This document shows, piece after piece, positions 32,218 to 37,967 of a stretch of DNA of 37,967 bases. Within the stretch, counting starts at the first letter, position 1, and the number at the start of each line of letters is the position of its first letter. Where the stretch lies: contig BOKF01000075.1 of NCBI GenBank assembly GCA_016860845.1, forward strand, positions 1-37,967. The letters are read 5' to 3'. Made by a program: the position numbers and the translations under genes. Below the pieces are notes generated by a model. The model was not told the DNA's origin. It saw only the letters and a program-made list of their open reading frames with translations, and ran no database searches. This stretch comes from Chloroflexota bacterium (GTDB taxonomy: Bacteria; Chloroflexota; Anaerolineae; 4572-78; J111).

Positions 32218-32793
32218 GTGGAAGTAACCGTACTCAAACATCTCTCTCACCTGCCGCAAGGCAAGCCCTACCTCATGGTCGGGATGGTCGCCAGTGAGGA
32301 GGCCGCCCGATCCGAGGGCGAAAGTTACGGCGCGGCGGCGGTCTACTACTGGCCGAAAACGCAGTCGGCGTATCTCTATATTCCAAAGGATTCCAACAAT
32401 GGCAAACGGTATGAGGAAATTCGGGTGTCCGACCTGGAGCCGATCAAGCGGTATCTGCGGATGCACCTGCGAACCAACCACGCGGGGCGCGCCCATCGCG
32501 CCGACAAGTGGACGCTGGTGGAGCGCGTGTTCGGTGCGGCCATCCCAGACGGCCAGCGCAACGCCAACAACCCGCACGAGCGCAAGGTGCGTATGGCAAT
32601 TGCCGAAATGCGTAAGGACGGCGAGCCAGTCTGTTCCGACAGCAGCGGCGGGTACTGGTGGGCGGAATCGCTGGAGGAGGTGGAAGCGGTCACGGCAGAA
32701 CTCGAAGGCCGCGCCAAAGACCTGTTGGAAACCGCCAGCGTAATGCGAAAGCGCGCCATCGAAGCGTTTGGCGCACAGCCGCAATTATTCTAA
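32218..32793 (+). CDS. unknown replication-region protein, possible clamp-binding tail
   Basis: 191 residues from GTG 32218; no strong ribosome site. The C-terminal half resembles a winged helix (ADKWTLVERVFGAAIPDGQRN to YWWAESLEEVEAV), and it ends in AQPQLF. That terminal peptide is like the Q-L-x-L-F sliding-clamp-binding motif. Position between ssb and the initiator suggests DNA replication or recombination. Confidence 0.62.
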   Translation: MEVTVLKHLSHLPQGKPYLMVGMVASEEAARSEGESYGAAAVYYWPKTQSAYLYIPKDSNNGKRYEEIRVSDLEPIKRYLRMHLRTNHAGRAHRADKWTLVERVFGAAIPDGQRNANNPHERKVRMAIAEMRKDGEPVCSDSSGGYWWAESLEEVEAVTAELEGRAKDLLETASVMRKRAIEAFGAQPQLF

Positions 32794-32808
32794 TTTCTCG
32801 GAGACGCA

Positions 32809-33138
32809 ATGGCTTCATCACGACTCATTAATTGCGAAAATGCCAAAAAAAATATCTCGGACTACCCAAGTGGAATCACCTGGCGAAAATCTCCCGCGAA
32901 AATTGTAAGAAGTCATGTAAGCGCATACAAGATAAAACAGATGATGATTGAAGAACGCGGGATGATCTGCGCTAACTGCTTGAAGGAATCAGACAGGATT
33001 GAACTTGACCATATTCTGCCAATCTGCGACGGCGGAACAAACGAATTGAGCAATTTTCAATTGCTTTGCTATGAATGCCATAAAGAAAAAACCAGATTGG
33101 AAGCAAAAGCAAGAAACTCCAAGAGGAAATCATTGTGA
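32809..33138 (+). CDS. HNH endonuclease
   Basis: 109 residues, ATG 32809. CANCLKESDRIELDHILPIC, then GGTNELSNFQLLCYECHKEK is a complete HNH motif with two zinc knuckles and the catalytic His of LDHI. It is AT-richer than its neighbours and fits between replication genes, as homing-type HNH genes do. It overlaps the next start (GTG 33135). Could be a free-standing homing nuclease or a packaging/replication nickase. Confidence 0.88.
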   Translation: MASSRLINCENAKKNISDYPSGITWRKSPAKIVRSHVSAYKIKQMMIEERGMICANCLKESDRIELDHILPICDGGTNELSNFQLLCYECHKEKTRLEAKARNSKRKSL

Positions 33139-33854
33139 CTTCCCGCTACTGGATCAAGTTGTACATCGAAATTCTTGACGACCCCAAAATGGGCGTGTTG
33201 CCCGATTGGTTATGGCGGCGTGCCATTGAGCTGTTTCTCGCCGCAGGCGAGAACGGGAACGATGGTCTGCTACAGCCCGTGCCGCAATTGGCGTGGCGAC
33301 TCCGGCTCCCTGAGCCGAAGCTGAGCGAGGCGCTGCGAGCCTTGAGCGAAGTCGGGGTAGTGCATGAAACGCTGCAGGGGTGGGTCGTGACGAATTTCGC
33401 CAAGCGCCAGGATGCTATCCCAGACGCCGAGCGGCAAAGGCAGAAGAGGAGGCTTGAGCGAATGTCACGAAGCGGTCACAATGCTGTCACGTTTCGTGAC
33501 GTAGATACAGATACAGAATCAGATACAGATACAGATACAGAATCAGAGGCAGTACCAGCCGCCGCTGCCGCCGACCCCGCGCTGGGCAAGGTGTTTGCGG
33601 CTTACGAACGCGAAATCGGGCCGCTGACGCCGATGATTCGGGATGCAATCTTGGGCGCGGCGCGGGAGTATCCGCCGGAGTGGTTCGAGCCAGCGATGCA
33701 GGAGGCGGTGCGGGCAAATGCTCGCAACTGGCGCTATTGCGAGGCTATCCTGAAACGCTGGAAGGCGGAGGGATTCCAATCCCGGACCAAGAAGCCTGGC
33801 GGGAATGGGGCAAAGCCCGAAAAAACGTTCATGGAGCAACTCAAGGAGGCGTAA
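33135..33854 (+). CDS. DnaD-like replication initiator
   Basis: 239 residues from GTG 33135 (GTGA overlap with the HNH stop). N-terminal 100 residues: WIKLYIEILDDPKMGVLPDW and a winged helix as in phage replisome organiser proteins. Acidic Asp/Thr linker (about 118-140), then a DnaD-like C-terminal domain (YEREIGPLTPMIRDAILGA, with NWRYCEAILKRWKAEGF). Such proteins bind the origin and recruit the helicase loader, here the next gene. The linker DNA itself contains iteron-like repeats. Confidence 0.82.
   Translation: MTSRYWIKLYIEILDDPKMGVLPDWLWRRAIELFLAAGENGNDGLLQPVPQLAWRLRLPEPKLSEALRALSEVGVVHETLQGWVVTNFAKRQDAIPDAERQRQKRRLERMSRSGHNAVTFRDVDTDTESDTDTDTESEAVPAAAAADPALGKVFAAYEREIGPLTPMIRDAILGAAREYPPEWFEPAMQEAVRANARNWRYCEAILKRWKAEGFQSRTKKPGGNGAKPEKTFMEQLKEA
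33464..33546 (+). other. candidate replication origin inside the initiator gene
   Basis: GTCAC occurs at 33464, 33475 and 33486, exactly 11 bases apart, then an inverted GTGAC at 33496-33500 closes a 6-bp hairpin (GTCACG-TTT-CGTGAC, 33486-33500). Immediately after come GATACA repeats (33503-33546), locally the most A/T-rich stretch of the gene. Iterons plus an unwinding element in the linker between the DNA-binding and helicase-loading domains copy the layout of the lambda origin in gene O. Confidence 0.65.
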
Positions 33855-34508
33855 ATGGCAACGCGAGACGAAATTAAGAGCGTCATTGCCTATCTCAAAC
33901 TCGCATTCCCGAATTACCACCCAGAACTTTCTGGGGAAATCAACACGGTGGACGTGTTGACCGACCTGCTCGGCGATATTCCTGCTGATGCGCTGATGGT
34001 GGCTGTCAAGGCGGCCTGTGCCGAGCCTGGACGCCAGTTTGCGCCGAGCGCGGGCGAGATTCGCGGCAAACTGGCAGAGTTGCACGCCAAAGCCGCCGAA
34101 GTTCCTACCGCTGCCGAGGCGTGGGGGGCGGTGATGGAGTCGTTCCGGTGTGTAACATCGCAACGTCCCGCCCTGCTCAAACACCCACTGGTGGCAAAAG
34201 CCGTGCGGATGATGGGCGGGTTGGACAAAATCGGCATGAGCGAGACAATCGGTGTGGAGCGGGCGCATTTTTTCAAGTTTTATGAGCAGTTACTGAAGTG
34301 CGCTCTGGAAGATGCGTCCGAATTGGCTGGTGTGACCAAGTACGTGCTGGAAAACCGCGTCAACGGCGAAATACGCGCTTTATCCGATAAATTGTCTGTT
34401 CGCCGACTATCTTCGCCGGGGACCGACGCCTCGTCTTTGGATCACGAGATTGCCGATGAACGCGCGGAAATCATGCGCCGGGAGCGTGCGGCGGTTTGGG
34501 CGCGGTAG
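33855..34508 (+). CDS. G39P-like replicative helicase loader
   Basis: 217 residues, ATG 33855 immediately after the initiator stop. N-terminal part (IAYLKLAFPNYHPELSGEIN, LLGDIPADALMVAVKAACAE, FAPSAGEIRGKLAEL) matches the loader/inhibitor family of phage helicases typified by SPP1 G39P. It would deliver the host DnaB helicase, since none is encoded here. The C-terminal half is unlike G39P and may bind the initiator. Last backbone gene before the cassette array. Confidence 0.8.
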   Translation: MATRDEIKSVIAYLKLAFPNYHPELSGEINTVDVLTDLLGDIPADALMVAVKAACAEPGRQFAPSAGEIRGKLAELHAKAAEVPTAAEAWGAVMESFRCVTSQRPALLKHPLVAKAVRMMGGLDKIGMSETIGVERAHFFKFYEQLLKCALEDASELAGVTKYVLENRVNGEIRALSDKLSVRRLSSPGTDASSLDHEIADERAEIMRRERAAVWAR

Positions 34509-34541
34509 TGAAAGGTTGGAATCTGCGGATGGATAGTAGCA

Positions 34542-34560
34542 GTCTAATCCATAGTTAGAC
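34542..34560 (+). other. attI-like simple site at the head of the cassette array
   Basis: GTCTAAT-CCATA-GTTAGAC: two inverted integron core sites (GTCTAA and TTAGAC) with a 7-base interval, exactly the spacing of the attI1 crossover core (CCTAA-AACAAAG-TTAGG). The first cassette begins at the GTTAGAC. It lies 33 bases after the last backbone gene. No attC-like stem is found upstream, so this looks like the primary insertion point. Confidence 0.65.
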
Positions 34561-34581
34561 CCCTTCTTGAAAGGCAAAGTT

Positions 34582-34932
34582 ATGAAATATCACAAACATC
34601 AACCCTACAGAAAGAATAACGGCTTTTGGTCTTGTCGGGTTTGTCAGTGGGAGTTTGCGAGTTACCCGAATAAAGATACTTGCCCTGGCATTTTGCGAAT
34701 TGAACGCGCAAATGATGATTATAAAACCGCCAACCAGTGGAAAAAACTTGGATACGAAGTCATTATCCCTGAAGGCAAACACTGGTCTATCCCTGACGCT
34801 TGTTCGATTGTCCACTCTACAACCCGATATGATTATTACCATCGGCGCAATGTCCGCAGCACGGGGTCTAACACCGCGTGCAGTGGACAAGAGCGGGCGG
34901 AGTCTACGCCCGAAACGTTACCGTCAAATTAG
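34582..34932 (+). CDS. cassette 1 gene: small Cys-rich protein
   Basis: 116 residues from ATG 34582; a TTG 15 bases earlier is less likely. SCRVC and a later CPG suggest a zinc site near the N-terminus. The C-terminus runs into attC1. Function unknown. Confidence 0.65.
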   Translation: MKYHKHQPYRKNNGFWSCRVCQWEFASYPNKDTCPGILRIERANDDYKTANQWKKLGYEVIIPEGKHWSIPDACSIVHSTTRYDYYHRRNVRSTGSNTACSGQERAESTPETLPSN

Positions 34933-34996
34933 TTGGTCTGCGCGTTTGGTGGCATCTGCAAAATCCCGCTCTTGCCACTAACGCTAACCGTTAGTT
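34866..34996 (+). other. attC1
   Basis: R'' GTCTAAC (34866-34872), R' GTTAGTT (34990-34996). Arms CAGTGGACAAGAGCGGG and CCCGCTCTTGCCACTAACGC pair with a single bulged A. Loop about 70 bases. Contains the last codons of the cassette 1 gene. Confidence 0.9.
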
Positions 34997-35044
34997 TGCT
35001 TTCTGCGCGGTCAAAATTGGTCTCCAAAATCGGCTCTCCAACCC

Positions 35045-35073
35045 TTGACAATACCAGAGTAGTCAGGTATACT
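35045..35073 (+). promoter_or_regulatory. near-consensus promoter inside cassette 2
   Basis: TTGACA (35045-35050), 17-base spacer, TATACT (35068-35073); -35 is perfect and -10 differs by one base. It lies between attC1 and the first cassette 2 gene, so the cassette brings its own expression signal, which is uncommon in integron cassettes. Confidence 0.85.
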
Positions 35074-35115
35074 ATCAACATCGTCAAGTAAGTAATCAAC
35101 CACAAGGAGCAAAAA

Positions 35116-35511
35116 ATGAACATCAGTTTGACCCCCGTAGAAAGCAAAGAAAAAGCCCTCGAAGCAGTTGCCCGCAAGCAAGCAGAAATCGAAACATCTA
35201 AATGGCACTCAATGGCAAATGGTCAGTTTGGTCAGTCCCGTGTTGGCGAAGGAAAACTTATGCTTGCCCGCCAAGAAAATGAACTCAAGCAATTGATTGA
35301 TAGCGCCAACCATCAGCCATCAGAACCTATGATTTTTGTTTCTGCTTACAACTCATTTGCGGAAAAAGAAATCTTGAAAGCAAATGGTTTCCGCTGGGAC
35401 GGCATTGAGAAGTGTTGGAGCAAGAGAGTCAAAGTCGCCGAACTCGAATCCCTGCTTGAAAAAATCGGCGCAACTGTTGACGAAAACGAAAAACTTTTGG
35501 CAGGTCTGTAA
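35116..35511 (+). CDS. cassette 2 gene A: DUF5710-like C-terminal domain
   Basis: 131 residues, ATG 35116 behind AAGGAG. Helical, charged N-terminal two thirds; residues about 73-105 (FVSAYNSFAEKEILKANGFR, WDGIEKCWSKRV) have the pattern of DUF5710-like folds (K-x-x-G-x-RWD-x-x-x-K-x-W). Its last base is shared with the next start, so translation is coupled. Strong promoter 43 bases upstream. Confidence 0.75.
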   Translation: MNISLTPVESKEKALEAVARKQAEIETSKWHSMANGQFGQSRVGEGKLMLARQENELKQLIDSANHQPSEPMIFVSAYNSFAEKEILKANGFRWDGIEKCWSKRVKVAELESLLEKIGATVDENEKLLAGL

Positions 35512-35819
35512 TGGACACAAAAGCAATCGTAACCCTGCAAAATGGTTCAAAGGTAAGTGGGCGGCTAACAACCGCCCACCCCGCCAGTTCTTATGGTCAA
35601 GCCGTTTTTGTTGACGATGACGGCAACGCCTATAACTGGATTGATATTGTTGATGTTAAAACCACCGAAGGACAAAGCAAAGGCGGCAAGGCTGGAACGC
35701 AAGCGCAAAATGCAGCCCGCGCCGCCAATGCTAAAAAAGGTGGCTATCCAAAAGGTAAGCCGCGTAAGCCGAAAACACAGCCAACAAAGCGTGGAGCGGA
35801 CGGCGAAAACGTGGCGTAA
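35511..35819 (+). CDS. cassette 2 gene B: small basic protein
   Basis: 102 residues, ATG overlapping the upstream TAA. Beta-rich N-terminus (AIVTLQNGSKVSGRLTTAHP, AVFVDDDGNAYNWIDIVDV), Ala/Lys-rich basic C-terminus (KKGGYPKGKPRKPKTQPTKR) that could bind nucleic acid. The tail is encoded within attC2. Confidence 0.7.
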   Translation: MDTKAIVTLQNGSKVSGRLTTAHPASSYGQAVFVDDDGNAYNWIDIVDVKTTEGQSKGGKAGTQAQNAARAANAKKGGYPKGKPRKPKTQPTKRGADGENVA

Positions 35820-35883
35820 TTTTACGGTCTTGCGTGACGGTGGTACTGGTTTACTCCGCCGCCGCTAACGCAAACCGTTGGGC
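35779..35883 (+). other. attC2
   Basis: R'' AGCCAAC (35779-35785), R' GTTGGGC (35877-35883), the GTTGGGC variant of the box. Arms GCGTGGAGCGGACGGCG and CGCCGCCGCTAACGC, one bulged A. Confidence 0.88.
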
Positions 35884-35906
35884 GGCTTCGCCCGAAAGGA
35901 GTCAAA

Positions 35907-36260
35907 GTGACACCAGACGAAGTGAAACATCATTTCAAAAAGTTTTTCGGTTATGAATTACCGCAAACGCAAATCAATGTTTTTTCTCCAGAGTTTATCG
36001 ATTTCTGCCTCTACATATCCAACCACAATCAAATGGGTTTTGAAGAGTGGTACGAGAAAATATCTAAATGGTCGGAGGGTACTGCATTAGATATGTCATT
36101 TTCTATGAAGCGCCATTTAGCCAGCCATCTTGAAGAATGGCAGAATAGCCGCCCAACACCGCGTGCACTTGACGCGGCTAACGTGTGCCGCGTAATAAAT
36201 CACTTTTATGTTGATGGCGTTTGCTCGCAATGTGGCTCGAAAGAGCCGCCGCGCAAGTAA
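35907..36260 (+). CDS. cassette 3 gene: unknown protein with C-terminal zinc-ribbon-like end
   Basis: 117 residues from GTG 35907 behind AAAGGAG. Aromatic, helical N-terminus with no known family. The end, NVCRVINHFYVDGVCSQCGSK, is a Cys/His zinc-ribbon-like element and is encoded entirely by the loop of attC3; the stop TAA is in the L' arm. Confidence 0.75.
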   Translation: MTPDEVKHHFKKFFGYELPQTQINVFSPEFIDFCLYISNHNQMGFEEWYEKISKWSEGTALDMSFSMKRHLASHLEEWQNSRPTPRALDAANVCRVINHFYVDGVCSQCGSKEPPRK

Positions 36261-36275
36261 CGCAAACCGTTAGAC
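36151..36275 (+). other. attC3
   Basis: R'' GCCCAAC (36151-36157), R' GTTAGAC (36269-36275). Arms GCGTGCACTTGACGCGGC and GCCGCGCAAGTAACGC, one bulged A. Confidence 0.92.
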
Positions 36276-36313
36276 CCCTTGCCCCGCGTTCACGGTGGCA
36301 CGAAAGGATAAAG

Positions 36314-36868
36314 ATGGAGTTCAAGTCATTCACGAAAATCCCGCGATTTTCACGCGAGATGATTGTCACAGAAAAAATTGATGGCACAAACGGAATTATT
36401 GCCATTGGCGAAAATGGAGAGTTTCAAGTTGGTAGCCGCAACAAATGGCTTACCGATGAAATGGGAAACATCCAAAGCGATAATGCTGGCTTCGCTCAAT
36501 GGGCAATCAAGAACCGTGATTCTCTCATGGCTCTTGGTGTTGGTTTTCATTATGGCGAATGGTGGGGCAGTGGCATTCAGCGCGGTTACAACCTGAAAGA
36601 AAAGCGTTTTAGTTTGTTCAATGTCTCGCGCTGGTCAGATGATAGTGTCCGCCCTGCTTGCTGTGGGGTTGTTCCTACGCTCTACGCTGGATTATTCAGC
36701 ACCGCCAAAATTGATGAAATTTTGCTCGACCTTGTAACGAATGGCAGTAAAGCCGCACAAGGTTTCATGCGTCCCGAAGGTGTTGTTATTTTTCATGTCG
36801 CTGGTGGTTACTTGTTCAAAAAGACGATTGAGAAAGACGAGTACCATAAAGGCGAGAGCGGGGTCTAA
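36314..36868 (+). CDS. cassette 4 gene: RNA-ligase-family nucleotidyltransferase
   Basis: 184 residues from ATG 36314 (AAAGGATAAAG upstream); the upstream extension to 36221 lies within attC3. Adenylation motif I TEKIDGTNG with nucleophile Lys near residue 20, motif III-like FHYGEWWGSGIQRGY, motif IV RPEGVVIF and motif V FKKTIEKDEYHKGE. These match the minimal catalytic domain of Rnl2-type RNA ligases; the protein is much shorter than T4 Rnl2 and lacks a C-terminal domain. It may repair cleaved tRNA or other RNA during host defence. Confidence 0.85.
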   Translation: MEFKSFTKIPRFSREMIVTEKIDGTNGIIAIGENGEFQVGSRNKWLTDEMGNIQSDNAGFAQWAIKNRDSLMALGVGFHYGEWWGSGIQRGYNLKEKRFSLFNVSRWSDDSVRPACCGVVPTLYAGLFSTAKIDEILLDLVTNGSKAAQGFMRPEGVVIFHVAGGYLFKKTIEKDEYHKGESGV

Positions 36869-36991
36869 CAAAGGTTGCACCTGACTTGTGGGATTCAGGC
36901 GCGGTTCAGAAGTTTTATCTTAATTCAGGCTTGGTTGCCATCTTCGGGCTTTTCCTAGCCCGCCCACAAGCAGGTAAACCAGCCGTTAGGT
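36863..36991 (+). other. attC4
   Basis: R'' GTCTAAC (36863-36869) overlaps the last codons of the ligase, R' GTTAGGT (36985-36991). Arms GGTTGCACCTGACTTGTGGG and CCCACAAGCAGGTAAACC, one bulged A. Confidence 0.9.
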
Positions 36992-36996
36992 GGCTT

Positions 36997-37209
36997 ATGG
37001 AAAACGAAATTGAATTGCTAAATCAAACCGAAGCAGATTTGCTTATGCTCATGCAACAATATAAGAGCGGGCAATATTGTCATCTTGCAGATTGTATTCG
37101 TAGGGTTAGGGTCGTGCGCGAAACATTGCGCCACCTAACAACCGCTTGCACTGGACTTGCGCCCGCTGGCGCACAGGTAAGCGAAGGCTCTACGGGCGCA
37201 AGCCAGTAA
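36997..37209 (+). CDS. cassette 5 gene: small helical protein
   Basis: 70 residues from ATG 36997, only six bases after the attC4 box; no clear ribosome site. Strongly helical (ENEIELLNQTEADLLMLMQQ, RRVRVVRETLRHL) with a Cys pair. An in-frame longer ORF from 36886 starts inside attC4 and is not favoured. C-terminus is encoded by attC5. Confidence 0.6.
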   Translation: MENEIELLNQTEADLLMLMQQYKSGQYCHLADCIRRVRVVRETLRHLTTACTGLAPAGAQVSEGSTGASQ

Positions 37210-37224
37210 AGCAAACCGTTAGAA
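37133..37224 (+). other. attC5
   Basis: R'' ACCTAAC (37133-37139), R' GTTAGAA (37218-37224). Arms GCTTGCACTGGACTTGCGCC and GGCGCAAGCCAGTAAAGC, one bulged A. Confidence 0.92.
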
Positions 37225-37231
37225 GGCTATC

Positions 37232-37435
37232 ATGCAAACTTCAATAATATTAACATGCTCGTCATGCCACGAAAAACTAAATTTCTACATTAAGGTAATT
37301 GATAGCAACGTAGTTTTGCGCGTGTATAAGTGTGAAAATTGTAATAGAACTGGTATTTGTTCAGTTTGTGGTGAAGGTGTTGTGTATAAAAAAGGTGTAT
37401 GCCAAGATTGTTACGAATACGAGGCGCAGAAATGA
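37232..37435 (+). CDS. cassette 6 gene A: double zinc-knuckle protein
   Basis: 67 residues, ATG 37232. Cys pairs CSSC, CENC, CSVC and CQDC are spaced like two zinc ribbons, and make up most of the protein. It overlaps gene B by ATGA. Function unknown; nucleic-acid or protein binding is typical for such small ribbons. Confidence 0.75.
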   Translation: MQTSIILTCSSCHEKLNFYIKVIDSNVVLRVYKCENCNRTGICSVCGEGVVYKKGVCQDCYEYEAQK

Positions 37436-37689
37436 AACATTATTTTATTACCCAACCCGATGTTATCTTTCCTGAAAACTGGTTCTGTGCCAAGTGTGGT
37501 GAATACTTCACGCATCCGAATCACATACACAGTAGAGACTGCAAGTGTAAAACTTGCGAGCAAAAACGCCTTCTAACAACGCGTGCACCTGACGATTGCC
37601 CGCAAGGTGGCTCGCATGTATACAAGTGGGATGGAACACTTCCCACCGATGAAATGATCGAATGCGAAAAATGCGGGCATCGCAGGTAA
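37432..37689 (+). CDS. cassette 6 gene B: zinc-ribbon protein
   Basis: 85 residues from ATG 37432. WFCAKCGEYF and CKCKTC form one zinc site; CPQGGSH and IECEKCGHRR form a second. The second site is encoded by the attC6 loop, and the gene stop lies in the L' arm TAAC. Coupled to gene A. Confidence 0.75.
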   Translation: MKHYFITQPDVIFPENWFCAKCGEYFTHPNHIHSRDCKCKTCEQKRLLTTRAPDDCPQGGSHVYKWDGTLPTDEMIECEKCGHRR

Positions 37690-37704
37690 CGCAAACCGTT
37701 AGGT
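37571..37704 (+). other. attC6
   Basis: R'' TTCTAAC (37571-37577), R' GTTAGGT (37698-37704). Arms GCGTGCACCTGACGATTGCC and the matching GCATCGCAGGTAACGC (one mismatch), one bulged A. The loop encodes the C-terminal zinc site of the cassette gene. Confidence 0.9.
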
Positions 37705-37710
37705 GCTTAC

Positions 37711-37956
37711 ATGCTAGACCATTATCAAAAATGTCCGTATTGTGGCAAGAAAACGTGTTACCTTATTTTGGGCTACATTGGTGAGCCAGGTGGTGATGAT
37801 GTGCGCTGTTATTCTTGCAAGCGTAGGTGGTTTACAGATTGGGCGCACCTAACACAGCGTGCACTGGACTCGGCTCCGCCGTACACAGCCGAAGAACTCG
37901 ACATAATTACTGATCCTCGTCGCAATGGCGCATTGCAAAACCCGCCGAGCCAGTAA
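37711..37956 (+). CDS. cassette 7 gene: zinc-ribbon protein
   Basis: 81 residues, ATG 37711. CPYCGKKTCY and VRCYSCKRRWF form a single zinc ribbon; the acidic tail (AEELDIITDPRRNGA) is encoded by attC7. Read across the joined ends, the stop codon is the TAA of the L' arm of attC7. Confidence 0.72.
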   Translation: MLDHYQKCPYCGKKTCYLILGYIGEPGGDDVRCYSCKRRWFTDWAHLTQRALDSAPPYTAEELDIITDPRRNGALQNPPSQ

Positions 37957-37967
37957 CGCAAACCGTT
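37841..37967. repeat. terminal direct repeat, right copy
   Basis: Exact copy of positions 1-127. See the left copy for interpretation: circular or circularly permuted genome, ends joined by a 127-base overlap. Confidence 0.95.
37847..37967 (+). other. attC7, right-hand copy cut by the contig end
   Basis: R'' ACCTAAC (37847-37853), then the same arms as at 7-131; the last four bases of the R' box are beyond the contig end. This is the same site as at positions 7-131, seen twice because of the terminal repeat. Confidence 0.9.

Noticed and set aside
35907..36868. Ligase ORF starting at 36221
   Set aside because: The extra 31 residues are translated attC3 sequence; ATG 36314 has a ribosome site and begins at the conserved domain.
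34542..37967. Array of ordinary operators or REP elements instead of attC sites
   Set aside because: The arms differ in sequence from site to site but always pair, end boxes are constant, the bulged A recurs, and each interval holds one or two ORFs.

Overview
This window looks like a complete circular siphovirus genome. The first 127 bases (1-127) recur exactly as the last 127 (37841-37967), so the unit is about 37,840 bp. Closing the circle completes both the last gene and a recombination site that span the ends. The backbone is GC-rich (roughly 55-60% by eye). It has Shine-Dalgarno sites and sigma70-like promoters, plus two TATAAT-N6-ATG starts that look leaderless. The host cannot be named from sequence alone. 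The uniform attC sites suggest a bacterium with a chromosomal integron. I see no integrase, excisionase, repressor, DNA polymerase or replicative helicase, so lifestyle is unresolved and replication must rely on host enzymes.

Layout: (1) 295-2350, minus strand: GH25/SH3 endolysin and two small unknown genes. (2) 2470-6120, plus strand: an island set against the late genes, with an HTH-like protein, a membrane protein, a lipoprotein, a metallophosphoesterase and a DUF2227-like protein. It is driven by a promoter that overlaps the endolysin promoter back to back. (3) 6156-26957, minus strand: late module in reverse order. Read in the direction of transcription it runs TerS, TerL, portal, a possible effector, MuF-like protein, two glycan-related genes, scaffold, decoration protein, major capsid, head-tail connectors, tail tube, tail chaperones with a -1 frameshift, tape measure, baseplate/host-specificity proteins, tail fibre and two membrane proteins. 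(4) 26994-27963: a ParB/methyltransferase remnant, a terminator and a membrane protein. (5) 28065-34508, plus strand: early/replication module with twin promoters, a wHTH, an RHH protein, RusA, RecT, SSB, HNH, a DnaD-like initiator with iteron-like repeats inside it, and a G39P-like helicase loader.

(6) 34542-37967, continuing to 131: the most striking part. It is an integron-like gene-cassette array carried by the phage. An attI-like simple site (34542-34560) is followed by seven attC sites, each with RYYYAAC/GTTRRRY boxes, a long imperfect stem and a single bulged A at the same place. They delimit seven cassettes of about 230-890 bp. Cargo includes an RNA-ligase-family protein, several small Cys-rich (zinc-ribbon-like) proteins and a two-gene cassette with its own near-consensus promoter. 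No integron integrase is encoded, so the array would have to be mobilised by a host IntI in trans.

The early module probably expresses recombination and replication proteins first, reading on into the cassettes. The long minus-strand transcript then builds the virion. No gene-free stretch exceeds 300 bases. The largest gaps (27896-28126, 34933-35115, 20037-20216, 3473-3621, 32072-32217) each hold promoters, palindromes, attC sites or hairpins described below.
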